From NCBI GenBank assembly GCA_026647385.1, contig JAPKGY010000193.1, positions 1-6,299 on the forward strand: a DNA stretch of 6,299 nt. Reading direction: 5' to 3'. Positions 1-6,103 of the stretch are shown one piece after another (the stretch's first letter is position 1; every line of letters starts with the position of its first letter). This stretch comes from Phycisphaerae bacterium (lineage in GTDB: Bacteria; Planctomycetota; Phycisphaerae; UBA1845; PWPN01). The translations under genes and the position numbers were made by a program. The notes beneath the pieces are model-generated. The model was given only the letters and a program-made list of their open reading frames with translations. It was not told where the DNA came from and did no database searches.

Positions 1-5
1 GGAAG

Positions 6-824
6 GTGTCCTTTCCCAAGGGCGTGGGCAGCCTGGAGGGGTTGCTCGATCTATCCGGAAGGACCTCCGTGGATCCGGCGGGAAAGCTTCCGAAGGAGAC
101 CCTGTGGTGCGGGGACTTGCGAGTGGGGATCCCCATCGCGCGGGCGGTTCTTCCCAAGGTGACCCTGGAGCTCCTTCACCAAGGGGAGCTGCGAGTCGCG
201 CCCTTCAGTCTCGCGGATGGGGAACCGTTCCTGCCGTATGATTTCAACCTGCGCGCCAACTTGGCTGAAAAGACCCGGGGCGGACTGTTGTTGGCCAAGG
301 GGCATCATGTCCCTCTGGAGAAAAAGCTGGCTGGGGAAGCGCGCGCGCTGGGGCTGGGAGTTCCAACGATCGAGAGTTTCCTCAAGGCCGCCTCGGGTCC
401 GATGGGGACCGCCGCGCTGCGCGCCTCCGACTGGATCGAGGGAGGATCGTTTTCGGTCCTTCTCCAAGTCGACTCCACCGTGCTCGCGGCCAAGGGGAAT
501 CTCACGCTCCGCCTTCAGAAGATTCGCTTCGGGCGTGAGATCAAGGAGAGCGAGCTGGTGGGCGAAGCGGCTCGCCCGGTGCTTGACGCCATCGAGAAAC
601 GGGAGGCGACGGTCTGTCGATGGATCTGGACCGGCTTTGTGAGGCTTCGGGCTGCGGGGCGGAGCTTGAGAGCCGCCTGCTCGAGGCGGCGGTCAGCGAC
701 GCCGCTCGGGAGCTGGCCGGCCGCGACGGCCGATCTCCACTGGAGCATGCGCTCGACGACGGCGAGGACTTCGAACTCCTGGTGGTCGGGCAGGACAGCC
801 TTGCCCGGACCGAGCGGTCCTTGA
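6..824 (+). CDS. Unrecognised protein, 5' end probably outside window, 3' part out of frame
   Basis: The open frame has no stop from the left edge. The first possible start in it is GTG at 6, but the true start may lie outside the window. Residues 1 to about 200 look like real protein: mixed hydrophobic and charged segments, a stretch with alternating hydrophobic residues (GGSFSVLLQVDSTVLAAKG, about 146-164) followed by LTLRLQKIRFG, and a helix-like LVGEAARPVLDAIEKRE near 184-200. No signal peptide, membrane segment or known catalytic motif is visible, and I do not recognise the family. From about base 607 the translation becomes Arg/Trp/Ser-rich, as expected for a shadow frame, because the coding signal there is the thiL frame. 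The real gene therefore ends abruptly at about 600-607, and the last 70 or so residues are probably artefactual. Frequent ggg, aag and gag codons may set this block apart from its neighbours. It could be a foreign fragment joined to thiL or an assembly chimera. Confidence 0.4.
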   Translation: MSFPKGVGSLEGLLDLSGRTSVDPAGKLPKETLWCGDLRVGIPIARAVLPKVTLELLHQGELRVAPFSLADGEPFLPYDFNLRANLAEKTRGGLLLAKGHHVPLEKKLAGEARALGLGVPTIESFLKAASGPMGTAALRASDWIEGGSFSVLLQVDSTVLAAKGNLTLRLQKIRFGREIKESELVGEAARPVLDAIEKREATVCRWIWTGFVRLRAAGRSLRAACSRRRSATPLGSWPAATADLHWSMRSTTARTSNSWWSGRTALPGPSGP

Positions 825-937
825 TGCCGGTGGGGCGGATCACCGTCGCGATGCCGCAAGGGCCGCGAATCCAGCGTGTTTCGGGAGAAGGACGAAAGGT
901 CCCGGTTGAACCCAGGGGTTTCGAGCACTTTCGATGA
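605..937 (+). pseudogene. thiL: Thiamine-monophosphate kinase, C-terminal fragment only
   Basis: ThiL phosphorylates thiamine monophosphate to thiamine diphosphate with ATP in the last step of cofactor synthesis. Only the C-terminal domain is present. It opens with GDGLSMDLDRLCEASG, matching the SDGL(S/A)xDL helix of the family. LDDGEDFELLV (about 150 bases further on) matches the conserved GGEDYELL motif, followed by PVGRIT and the terminal GFEHF. A normal ThiL has about 300-340 residues. The N-terminal half, with the metal-binding GDDAA, the DTLVEGVHF segment and GGDTT, is missing from all frames upstream. The frame is closed by a TGA at 584-586, so the homologous part cannot extend left. 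ATG at 620 could start a roughly 105-residue product, but it would lack the ATP/Mg site and should be inactive. The stop overlaps the tsaE start (ATGA at 934-937), which implies an ancestral thiL-tsaE operon. Truncation by rearrangement or by a chimeric assembly join are both possible. Confidence 0.8.
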
Positions 938-1425
938 CCCGGATCGAACTGACCAGCGACGGCTTGGACGCCACGCACCGCATCGGGCGGCGGTTGGGCG
1001 AAGTACTGTCCGCCGGCCACGTCATAGCCCTCATCGGTCCGCTCGGGTCGGGCAAGACCACTCTCGTCAAGGGGATCGCCGATGGCGCGGGTGTTTCCGA
1101 TCTTCGCCAGGTCAACAGCCCGACGTTCGTGATCGTGAATGAATACGATGCAAGCACGGACGCCGATCTCCGCATCTATCACGTCGACACCTACCGCCTT
1201 CGCGGCAGCGAGGACCTCGAAGCGCTCGGCTTTGACGAGATGTGCGCGCAGGGGGCCGCGGTCGTCGAGTGGGCGGACCGCGTTCCGGAGCTTCTTCCGG
1301 ACGATCGCCTGACGTTGGAAATCATCGTGCTGAACGATCGTTGCCGCCGGCTTGTGGTCTCCGCGGGCGGCCCGCGCTCGCAAGGCCTGATGGCCAGTGT
1401 GGCTCCATCCGCCGAGCGCAGGTGA
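934..1425 (+). CDS. tsaE: tRNA threonylcarbamoyladenosine biosynthesis ATPase TsaE
   Basis: TsaE (YjeE) is the small cytoplasmic P-loop ATPase that works with TsaD and TsaB to place the N6-threonylcarbamoyl group on A37 of ANN-decoding tRNAs. The 163-residue length is typical. Visible motifs, in order: Walker A GPLGSGKT at residues 35-42, the switch segment SPTF at 62-65, the Walker B-like HVDTYRL at 83-89 (HxDxYRL in the family), LGFDEM at 98-103, and VVEWADR at 110-116. All key residues are present, so the protein should be functional. The ATG overlaps the thiL stop by four bases and no Shine-Dalgarno sequence lies at normal distance (an AGGGG at 912-916 is too far). Initiation by translational coupling from thiL is therefore likely, and the damaged thiL may alter its expression. 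The last 20 or so residues are a Ser/Ala/Arg-rich tail beyond the conserved fold. Confidence 0.95.
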   Translation: MTRIELTSDGLDATHRIGRRLGEVLSAGHVIALIGPLGSGKTTLVKGIADGAGVSDLRQVNSPTFVIVNEYDASTDADLRIYHVDTYRLRGSEDLEALGFDEMCAQGAAVVEWADRVPELLPDDRLTLEIIVLNDRCRRLVVSAGGPRSQGLMASVAPSAERR

Positions 1426-1516
1426 GCTGCCCGTTGCGGGATCGCATCGCCCAGGGACCCATGCCACCCACCGGCCGAAACTGTCACCGGCCCCGGCTCG
1501 CCGGAGGTGCCGCGCG

Positions 1517-1545
1517 TTGCTCGCCAGGCCGATTCCACGTATACT
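1517..1545 (+). promoter_or_regulatory. Sigma70-type promoter for the tRNA-Glu gene
   Basis: TTGCTC at 1517-1522 matches the -35 consensus in its first three bases, and TATACT at 1540-1545 differs from the -10 consensus in one base. They are separated by exactly 17 bases. Transcription would begin near 1552, about 37 bases before the mature 5' end of the tRNA, a normal leader length. The AT-rich -10 box stands out in GC-rich surroundings. Confidence 0.7.
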
Positions 1546-1588
1546 GTCAGTCCCCGAGGGCGGACCTCCGGATCCGCCCCGCGGGCCC

Positions 1589-1661
1589 GGCCCCATCGTC
1601 TAGAGGCCTAGGACACCGGCTTTTCACGCCGGCAACGCGGGTTCGAATCCCGCTGGGGTCA
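1589..1661 (+). tRNA. tRNA-Glu, anticodon UUC
   Basis: A complete cloverleaf can be drawn by hand. The acceptor stem 1589-1595 (GGCCCCA) pairs with 1654-1660 (TGGGGTC), including one G-U pair. T8 and C9 follow, then a D arm with the GTCTAGAGGCCTAGGAC pattern usual for bacterial tRNA-Glu. The anticodon stem CCGGC at 1616-1620 pairs with GCCGG at 1628-1632, and the loop TTTTCAC puts TTC at 1623-1625. The T stem GCGGG at 1637-1641 pairs with CCCGC at 1649-1653 around TTCGAAT. The discriminator base is A1661. The CCA end is not encoded (the sequence continues AAT), so it must be added by nucleotidyltransferase. No T-rich hairpin terminator is obvious downstream. tRNA genes are common integration sites, but no integrase or repeat of the 3' end is seen here. 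Confidence 0.97.
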
Positions 1662-1791
1662 ATCGTACGGATCGTCGGGATACGTTCAACGCTCAGCGCT
1701 TCCGCCCATCGGGCAGCTTCACTTCCATGTCAGCGCCGGCCGTTCGGTGTCAGAAAAGACTCTGCCGGGTCATGCATCGCGTCGGGCTGAT
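1662..1791. other. Intergenic region between tRNA-Glu and the converging hydrolase gene
   Basis: The 130 bases lie between the tRNA 3' end and the stop codon of the minus-strand hydrolase. Only a weak four-pair stem (CAGA/TCTG around 1751-1764) is visible. I see no convincing rho-independent terminator on either strand and no repeat of the tRNA end. Confidence 0.5.
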
Positions 1792-3093
1792 TCACTCGTC
1801 GCCGCCGGTGCGGAGTGGGTCGAAGAAGTTGATGATCAGGCTGTAGTGGTAATCCCTCGCGAACGGGGCGAACCCGACGTGTCCGCCCCCCGGGAGGACG
1901 ATTCCCGCGACGTTCGGGTTGCGGATCTTCGCGAAGAGGTCGGCTACCGCTTGCGCTTCGGCCAGTGGGTCGTTAGCGGCGTGGACGATCAGCACCGGCA
2001 CGCGTGCGGCCTGCAATTTATCGCCGTCCGGCTGATTTCGATACGGAAGCATCCTCACGAAACGATAGGCATCCCGCTCGACCTCGGGATTCGCGAGCCT
2101 CGAGCGATGCAGTTCGCAGGCAATCAGGTTCCTCAGGTTGCCGCTCGGATCGGGGTAGCCCTTACGAGTCATTCGTTCGCGAATCGTGGCTTGCAGGCCG
2201 GCGAGGGCCGGCTCGCGAATGCGCGAACGCGGGCTGTCGAGCTTGTCGAGCAGATCCTCGAAACGCAGCACCGGCGAGAACGCCATCACGCCCGCTTCAA
2301 AATGCCGATCGTCCGGAACCGGGTCGAGCTGAGCCGCCAATCGAGGATGGATACTGCTGTGCTCGCCGCGGCACCCGTCATACCAGGCGGCACAGAGTGC
2401 GTGGTTCGCGCCCCAACAGAAGCCGATCAGGCCGGTGCGGCGCACATGCGGTTGGTCGCACAGCCAGCGCGAGACGGCCAGCAAGTCCAGCGTTTCGAGC
2501 GAACTGAACGTATAGGCCGCCTGTGGGGTGCGCTGGTCGGTCAACCCGTGGCCACGAGGCTCCAGCGCAAGCACGTGAAAGCCCCAACGCCGCAACCCTA
2601 CCGCCAGATCGCGGGTCCGCATGATCCGGTTGTCCCCGAGCAGCCCGGGCAGGATTACGATGGCGTCGGCCTTGCGGATCCCGGAGTTGTCGGCGCTCGC
2701 GCCGAAACGCCCGGCGAGAGGCAGTCCGTCGTGTCCCGGCACCCAGATATCGTCGAACCCTGGCCATGCTTCACTCGCAGCCTGGCCTTCGCGTCCGGCG
2801 CCCGAGGCCTGCGCTGTGTGCGCCAGCCCGCGCCAGTTCGAGCGCAGCGAGCCCAGTCGGGCGGGATCGATCCCAAACCGTTCGAAAACGTCGATCGGCC
2901 GGCCGCGATCGTCGGACAGGTCCGCGGTCAACAGGGCATGAGTGCTGTCGGCCGGCAGCAGTCCCTTCAACGCCTCATGCGTGGCTTCCAGCCATGCGCG
3001 AACGGATCGGCGGTCGGCCGCCCGGGCCGGCGCTCGCACGATCGACGCAGGGTCGAAAGGGAACGATTGTTCTGAAAAAACACCGAAGGCCAT
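1792..3093 (-). CDS. YheT-like alpha/beta hydrolase with cysteine in the nucleophile elbow
   Basis: A 433-residue protein with an alpha/beta hydrolase core from about residue 112. The strand and oxyanion region VILPGLLGDN lies at 146-155, and ALEPRGHG at 176-183 matches the R-G-H/F-G turn of the YheT group (AB hydrolase 4). The elbow GFCWG at 224-228 puts Cys226 where Ser normally sits. The acid and histidine are plausibly Asp375 (in AANDPLA) and His405 (in GGGHVGF), in the right order and spacing. The first 110 residues are a family-unspecific extension. No signal peptide is visible, so it probably acts in the cytoplasm. A cysteine elbow (GxCxG) is known in dienelactone hydrolases, but the length and surrounding motifs fit YheT better. 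The substrate is unknown; an esterase or acyl-transfer role is inferred. The ATG at 3093 has no Shine-Dalgarno. The gene lies 60 bases downstream of the secreted hydrolase-like gene on the same strand, so co-transcription is likely. A long opposite-strand frame overlaps it but has no family motif. Confidence 0.88.
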   Translation of the reverse strand: MAFGVFSEQSFPFDPASIVRAPARAADRRSVRAWLEATHEALKGLLPADSTHALLTADLSDDRGRPIDVFERFGIDPARLGSLRSNWRGLAHTAQASGAGREGQAASEAWPGFDDIWVPGHDGLPLAGRFGASADNSGIRKADAIVILPGLLGDNRIMRTRDLAVGLRRWGFHVLALEPRGHGLTDQRTPQAAYTFSSLETLDLLAVSRWLCDQPHVRRTGLIGFCWGANHALCAAWYDGCRGEHSSIHPRLAAQLDPVPDDRHFEAGVMAFSPVLRFEDLLDKLDSPRSRIREPALAGLQATIRERMTRKGYPDPSGNLRNLIACELHRSRLANPEVERDAYRFVRMLPYRNQPDGDKLQAARVPVLIVHAANDPLAEAQAVADLFAKIRNPNVAGIVLPGGGHVGFAPFARDYHYSLIINFFDPLRTGGDE

Positions 3094-3153
3094 TGGGGTT
3101 GAGAATACCCTGAATGACCGCGGAAAGAAAACAGGCGTGCAGGCGCGCTCCGC

Positions 3154-5232
3154 TTACTCGCTCTTCGCCTGGCCGAGCAGTGCCCGGACGTTGGCCGCGC
3201 ATCTGGCATTGTAGATTCGTTGCGACTCCTGCCGCAACGACCGGTCGCTGGCTACCATGACAAAACGCGCCACGCTGACCGTGCCGAGATCGAGAGTCAG
3301 TTCCGATTCCTGTGCCCGCCACTCGACAGGCTTGGTCCCCTCATGGGTTATCTCAAACACATCCCCAGCCTTGAGCCACGCCGGGAGTTGAACGGTCAGC
3401 CTGGCTCTTTCGATAGGGCGAATGGTTGTTCCCGCGCGATCGCAGGCAATGTTATCGTTGGCTACAACGATCGCCAGGGCGTCGTCGCCGGCCAACAGCG
3501 ACCGCACCCAGAGAAAGCGGGGGCCGTTGATTCTCACCGTCGCCGGGCAACTGCGGATGAGCATGGGCTCGGCCGACCGGAGTTCCGCTCCGACCAGTCC
3601 GATTTCCTTCCACAGCGCCTCCATGTCTTTGCCGCTGCCGCCGCAGCCGTAGAATTCGCCGAAGGGCGTGTACCACCAGTAGGAGAGCGCCTTGGCCCCG
3701 GCTGCAATCGCGTAGTAGATCGCGATCCGCTTCTCCTCCGGCGTCGGGGCACGGAACGGGAATTCCTTGAAGTCCAGCCGGCACGTCTGCAGGATGAGAT
3801 GCATGGGCTTGGGCGCGCCGGCCGACTGGTAAATCGTCCCCACCCCGTAGACGTAGGTCGGCTTCAGATACGCGCCCAGGTTGATCGGATCGTTCTTGTA
3901 AACGCTTTGCAGGGCTTCCTGGTAGTACGGGTCGGCGCATGGCAGGTCAGCGAGTTGGGCATAGGTGTACCAGTTCTCCGGCTTGAACGTGTTGTCGACG
4001 TTGAGCAGCACCGGCGTCCCGGGCTCCGCGCGGCGGAACATGTTCGCTCGTTCGACGAGCCACTGGCCCAGGCTGCCGATCCGTTTGTTCGGGTCCAGCA
4101 TCGTGCTCATGAAGTCGCCGGCGTCCGGCTCGTCGGTCAGGAACATGAAAGGGGCATCGACCGCGTCCCCGGCCCAGTTGGTCATCGCCCGGATGCCGGT
4201 TTTTCTGGAGTACTCCCGCCCCTCCCGGGTTCTCAGGAATGCCCGAACCTCTCCGGGAAGGGAATAGAGGAGCGTGTTGATATGGTGGACGCGCATGTCC
4301 TCGAGGTAGAACTTGCGGTTCTCGTCCTCGGTCTGGCCCACTCGGGAGTAGCCCCACATCCCGTAGACCAGCCCGGGTTGCCAGGCCGTCATGCCGACCC
4401 GTGCGGTCAGGCCGTCGGCATAGGCCGCCTCAAACAGATGCCAAGACCCTCTCTTGAAGGGCGACTGGGGCCGGATCATCACCGGTACGGTGTCGACGGA
4501 CGGGTCGGCAACGACCGTGCATGCACTGGTGACGTCGATATTGTCCACCAGAATCCGTGCGGGCGCGATGCCCTGGCCGCTTGGATGCCTCAGGTAGGCG
4601 TACACCGCGTCGAACTTGGGCGTGAAGTTGATGCTGAAGAACCGCGGCTGCCTGCGGCCGGCGGCCAGGAGGATCTTGCCGTCGGCTTCTGGGAGCGCGG
4701 GCACGGTGACCGCGAGTGTCTCGACTTTCGGGTCGCGGCGCAAGCGCACGGTGATCTGCCCGAAACCGCCGGGCGGGATGACCATCGGCTCGACTTTCCA
4801 CCAGACCGGTTCACCCGCGGCGACCAGTTCGGCGAGTTGCTCTCCGGGAAGCTTGGAGAATTTCAGGCTCGACACGTACTTGTCGTCGGGCTGCCCGCTG
4901 GGCTTGTGTTCCGGCGCGATTCCCTGGGCCAGGCTCACGTTCTGCAGCAGGACATCCTTGACCTCGACGGGTTGCCCGCTGCCGTTATGGAACCAGGCAT
5001 ACAGGTAGCCGCCCAGCGGCATGCCGTCGTAGGCGTACCGCACGCGCTGTCCTTCCTCGTCGGTCCACGCCCAGCCTTCGCGCCACATCGGCATGAACTC
5101 GGGGTAAGGCACGTCCGCGCGATACTCGCCCGCGCCAACGCCGGCCGCCGAGACCGGCCCCGAGGTAGGCACGCCTGCCAACAGCAAGACGAGAACCAGA
5201 CCGATGGACCAAAACCCGTGGCGCCTTGTCAT
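3154..5232 (-). CDS. Secreted TIM-barrel glycoside-hydrolase-like protein, family unassigned
   Basis: The 692-residue product starts MTRRHGFWSIGLVLVLLLAG and has a classical signal peptide: basic n-region, hydrophobic core at 8-20, and likely cleavage near Ala29-Ala30 (PVSAA). It should therefore be exported. Residues 40-290 look beta-rich (for example QITVRLRRDPK at 159-169). A TIM-barrel-like core follows from about 300 to 550: the helix KFYLEDMRVHHINTLLYSLP, then FLTDEPDAGDF at 364-374 with candidate catalytic Asp367/Glu368, ADPYY at 433-437, and AGAKALSYWWYTPFGEF at 511-527, an aromatic strand end typical of sugar-binding barrels. Residues 555-660 look like a C-terminal beta sandwich. The role is probably binding or hydrolysis of an extracellular glycan; neither substrate nor family can be named. 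I chose the ATG at 5232 over in-frame ATGs at 5295 and 5316 because it has AGGAG eight bases upstream and places the signal peptide at the N-terminus. The opposite strand has a long open frame that I treat as a GC artefact. Confidence 0.85.
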   Translation of the reverse strand: MTRRHGFWSIGLVLVLLLAGVPTSGPVSAAGVGAGEYRADVPYPEFMPMWREGWAWTDEEGQRVRYAYDGMPLGGYLYAWFHNGSGQPVEVKDVLLQNVSLAQGIAPEHKPSGQPDDKYVSSLKFSKLPGEQLAELVAAGEPVWWKVEPMVIPPGGFGQITVRLRRDPKVETLAVTVPALPEADGKILLAAGRRQPRFFSINFTPKFDAVYAYLRHPSGQGIAPARILVDNIDVTSACTVVADPSVDTVPVMIRPQSPFKRGSWHLFEAAYADGLTARVGMTAWQPGLVYGMWGYSRVGQTEDENRKFYLEDMRVHHINTLLYSLPGEVRAFLRTREGREYSRKTGIRAMTNWAGDAVDAPFMFLTDEPDAGDFMSTMLDPNKRIGSLGQWLVERANMFRRAEPGTPVLLNVDNTFKPENWYTYAQLADLPCADPYYQEALQSVYKNDPINLGAYLKPTYVYGVGTIYQSAGAPKPMHLILQTCRLDFKEFPFRAPTPEEKRIAIYYAIAAGAKALSYWWYTPFGEFYGCGGSGKDMEALWKEIGLVGAELRSAEPMLIRSCPATVRINGPRFLWVRSLLAGDDALAIVVANDNIACDRAGTTIRPIERARLTVQLPAWLKAGDVFEITHEGTKPVEWRAQESELTLDLGTVSVARFVMVASDRSLRQESQRIYNARCAANVRALLGQAKSE

Positions 5233-5240
5233 GTTGGTCG

Positions 5241-5245
5241 CTCCT
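5241..5245 (-). promoter_or_regulatory. Ribosome binding site that fixes the start of the secreted protein
   Basis: On the minus strand AGGAG lies eight bases before the ATG at 5232-5230. It is the only good Shine-Dalgarno among the in-frame starts and directly precedes the signal-peptide coding sequence. Confidence 0.8.
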
Positions 5246-5246
5246 G

Positions 5247-5274
5247 GAATCTCCAATCTCAAATCCCGAATCTC
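5247..5274 (-). repeat. Four tandem heptamers in the leader of the secreted protein gene
   Basis: Read on the minus strand, the units are GAGATTC, GGGATTT, GAGATTG and GAGATTC, an exact 7-base period over 28 bases ending just before the Shine-Dalgarno. Three units share GAGATT. The AT content is clearly higher than in the flanks. The array is open in the gene's frame upstream of the chosen start, so it could be read as an N-terminal extension, but that would bury the signal peptide. Confidence 0.7.
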
Positions 5275-5345
5275 GAACACCTTTTCCTCCGACATGGCCC
5301 ATATGCCCCCCCGCAATCCCGTTCAGGTCGCCCACCATGTTAGAG

Positions 5346-5734
5346 GGTGTACCGCAAGCCCTGAGAGGGGGGGACAGCCCCCATTTCGCAGCAGGGCTGC
5401 ACGGGCCAGACCCACCGGGCGCAATGAACCCCCTTCGTCCCGGCGAAATGGGGACAGCCCCCAGCCTTCTGGCACACGCTCTCGATGGGCACGGATCGTA
5501 CCGGGAAGGAGCAAGAGACTGCCAGGGAATCCGGTGCCCATGGTCCTCCCCCGGGTTGCACTGGCGGACGTCGACGCGGGCCTGACTTTTCCGGGTCCGT
5601 CGACGGGAGCGCCCGCATCGTTGCGTTGGCCTCCGCGAACGGCTCAGGGATGCCAGAAGCGGGGGCTTGGCGGTGTGCGCGCTGCGGTCCTGACTCTCGT
5701 CCGCGAGGGTGGCGGTCTACCCCGCGTCGGCAGC
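5346..5734. other. Non-coding region between the secreted protein gene and the glycosyltransferase remnant
   Basis: Open frames here give Arg/Pro/Gly-rich translations without motifs, and none is supported. The segment contains the REP-like element at 5367-5462 plus two weaker inverted repeats: ATGGGCAC at 5485-5492 with GTGCCCAT at 5534-5541, and GTCGACG at 5570-5576 with CGTCGAC at 5598-5604. No confident promoter for the minus-strand gene was found. The part from about 5600 to 5734 may be further decayed sequence of the broken gene to its right. Confidence 0.5.
5367..5462. repeat. REP-like composite palindrome, two GGGGACAGCCCCC units
   Basis: GGGGACAGCCCCC occurs twice in direct orientation (within 5370-5382 and at 5450-5462). 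Each copy can fold as a G4-5/C4-5 stem with an ACAG loop. A perfect 11-base inverted repeat, CCCCATTTCGC at 5379-5389 and GCGAAATGGGG at 5443-5453, joins the two copies into a larger structure. A further hairpin, GCAGC-AGG-GCTGC, lies at 5388-5400. This architecture resembles REP/BIME elements mobilised by TnpA_REP (RAYT) transposases. No such transposase gene is in the window. Confidence 0.6.
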
Positions 5735-6103
5735 TCAGGTCAGGTTGTCTCCGGTGTTGTGGCTGCTCACGCGAAGCACGTTGCACGAATGCGGCCTGGG
5801 CCGCGACCCCCTCGAACAGGCCGAGCCGACGCCGTACGATGAGGGCAACCAGAGTGCGCCTGACGACGGCTGCGGCGATCGGAGGCGATCCGACGCGGAC
5901 GAAGTCCGGACCGAAGACCTAGAAAGCGGCGGCTGCCAGCAGCCACTGGACGAGCGGATGAACGAAACACAAGTCGCATACGGCCACCTCTCACCCTGGG
6001 CGATCATTTTCCACATGTGGAAGGCGATGTGTTCGTCGCGGTGGAGCGGGCGATCAGAGAAGGCTTTGGATCCGAGGTAGACCAGCAGGATCAGCGCACA
6101 CAT
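5735..6103 (-). pseudogene. Broken GT-C (ArnT/PMT-like) glycosyltransferase, N-terminal part
   Basis: Starting from ATG at 6103, the translation begins MCALILLVYLGSKAF, a first membrane helix, followed by LHRDEHIAFHMWKMIAQGER and WPY. This is the typical first external loop of polyprenyl-phosphate-dependent glycosyltransferases, with the paired acidic residues (DE) soon after helix 1. After TAT at 5980-5978 the original frame turns into Ser/Arg-rich nonsense. Shifting frame by two bases restores DLCFVHPLVQWLLAAAAF, a second loop and helix. A TAG at 5921-5919 then interrupts, and the same frame continues VFGPDFVRVG...TLVALIVRRRLGLFEGVAAQAAF to about 5787. A second shift may restore VSSHNTGDNLT to 5738. 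At least one frameshift and one stop are therefore present, and the usual 400-600 residue protein is missing its remainder. If intact it would glycosylate lipid or protein substrates at the outer face of the membrane. The exact family is inferred from loop pattern only. Confidence 0.6.

Noticed and set aside
541..1596. 351-codon minus-strand frame across thiL and tsaE
   Set aside because: It is the antisense shadow of two genes identified by clear family motifs, and its translation is Ser/Arg/Pro-rich.
1640..1661. tRNA-Glu 3' end as a phage or island attachment site
   Set aside because: No repeat of this segment and no integrase are seen in the window.
1751..1764. Short stem CAGA/TCTG as terminator for the hydrolase gene or tRNA
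   Set aside because: The stem has only four pairs and is not followed by a T-run in the proper position.
1747..3075. 442-codon open frame on the plus strand opposite the alpha/beta hydrolase
   Set aside because: It has no recognisable motif and mirrors the codon structure of the minus-strand gene, which has a complete hydrolase motif set. Long antisense frames are expected at this GC content.
5233..5316. N-terminal extension of the secreted protein to ATG at 5295 or 5316
   Set aside because: It would place 21-28 residues, mostly encoded by the heptamer repeats, before the signal peptide. The ATG at 5232 has a strong Shine-Dalgarno at the right distance.
3220..5343. 707-codon open frame on the plus strand opposite the secreted protein
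   Set aside because: The minus-strand gene has a signal peptide, a well-placed Shine-Dalgarno and barrel-type motifs. The plus-strand translation is Arg/Gly/Val/Asp-rich without domains.
5323..5541. 72-codon minus-strand frame beginning MGTGFPGSLLLLPG with a GGAGG upstream
   Set aside because: It looks briefly like a signal peptide, but the Shine-Dalgarno is only three bases from the ATG and most of the frame translates the REP-like palindromes. A gene remnant is possible but unsupported.
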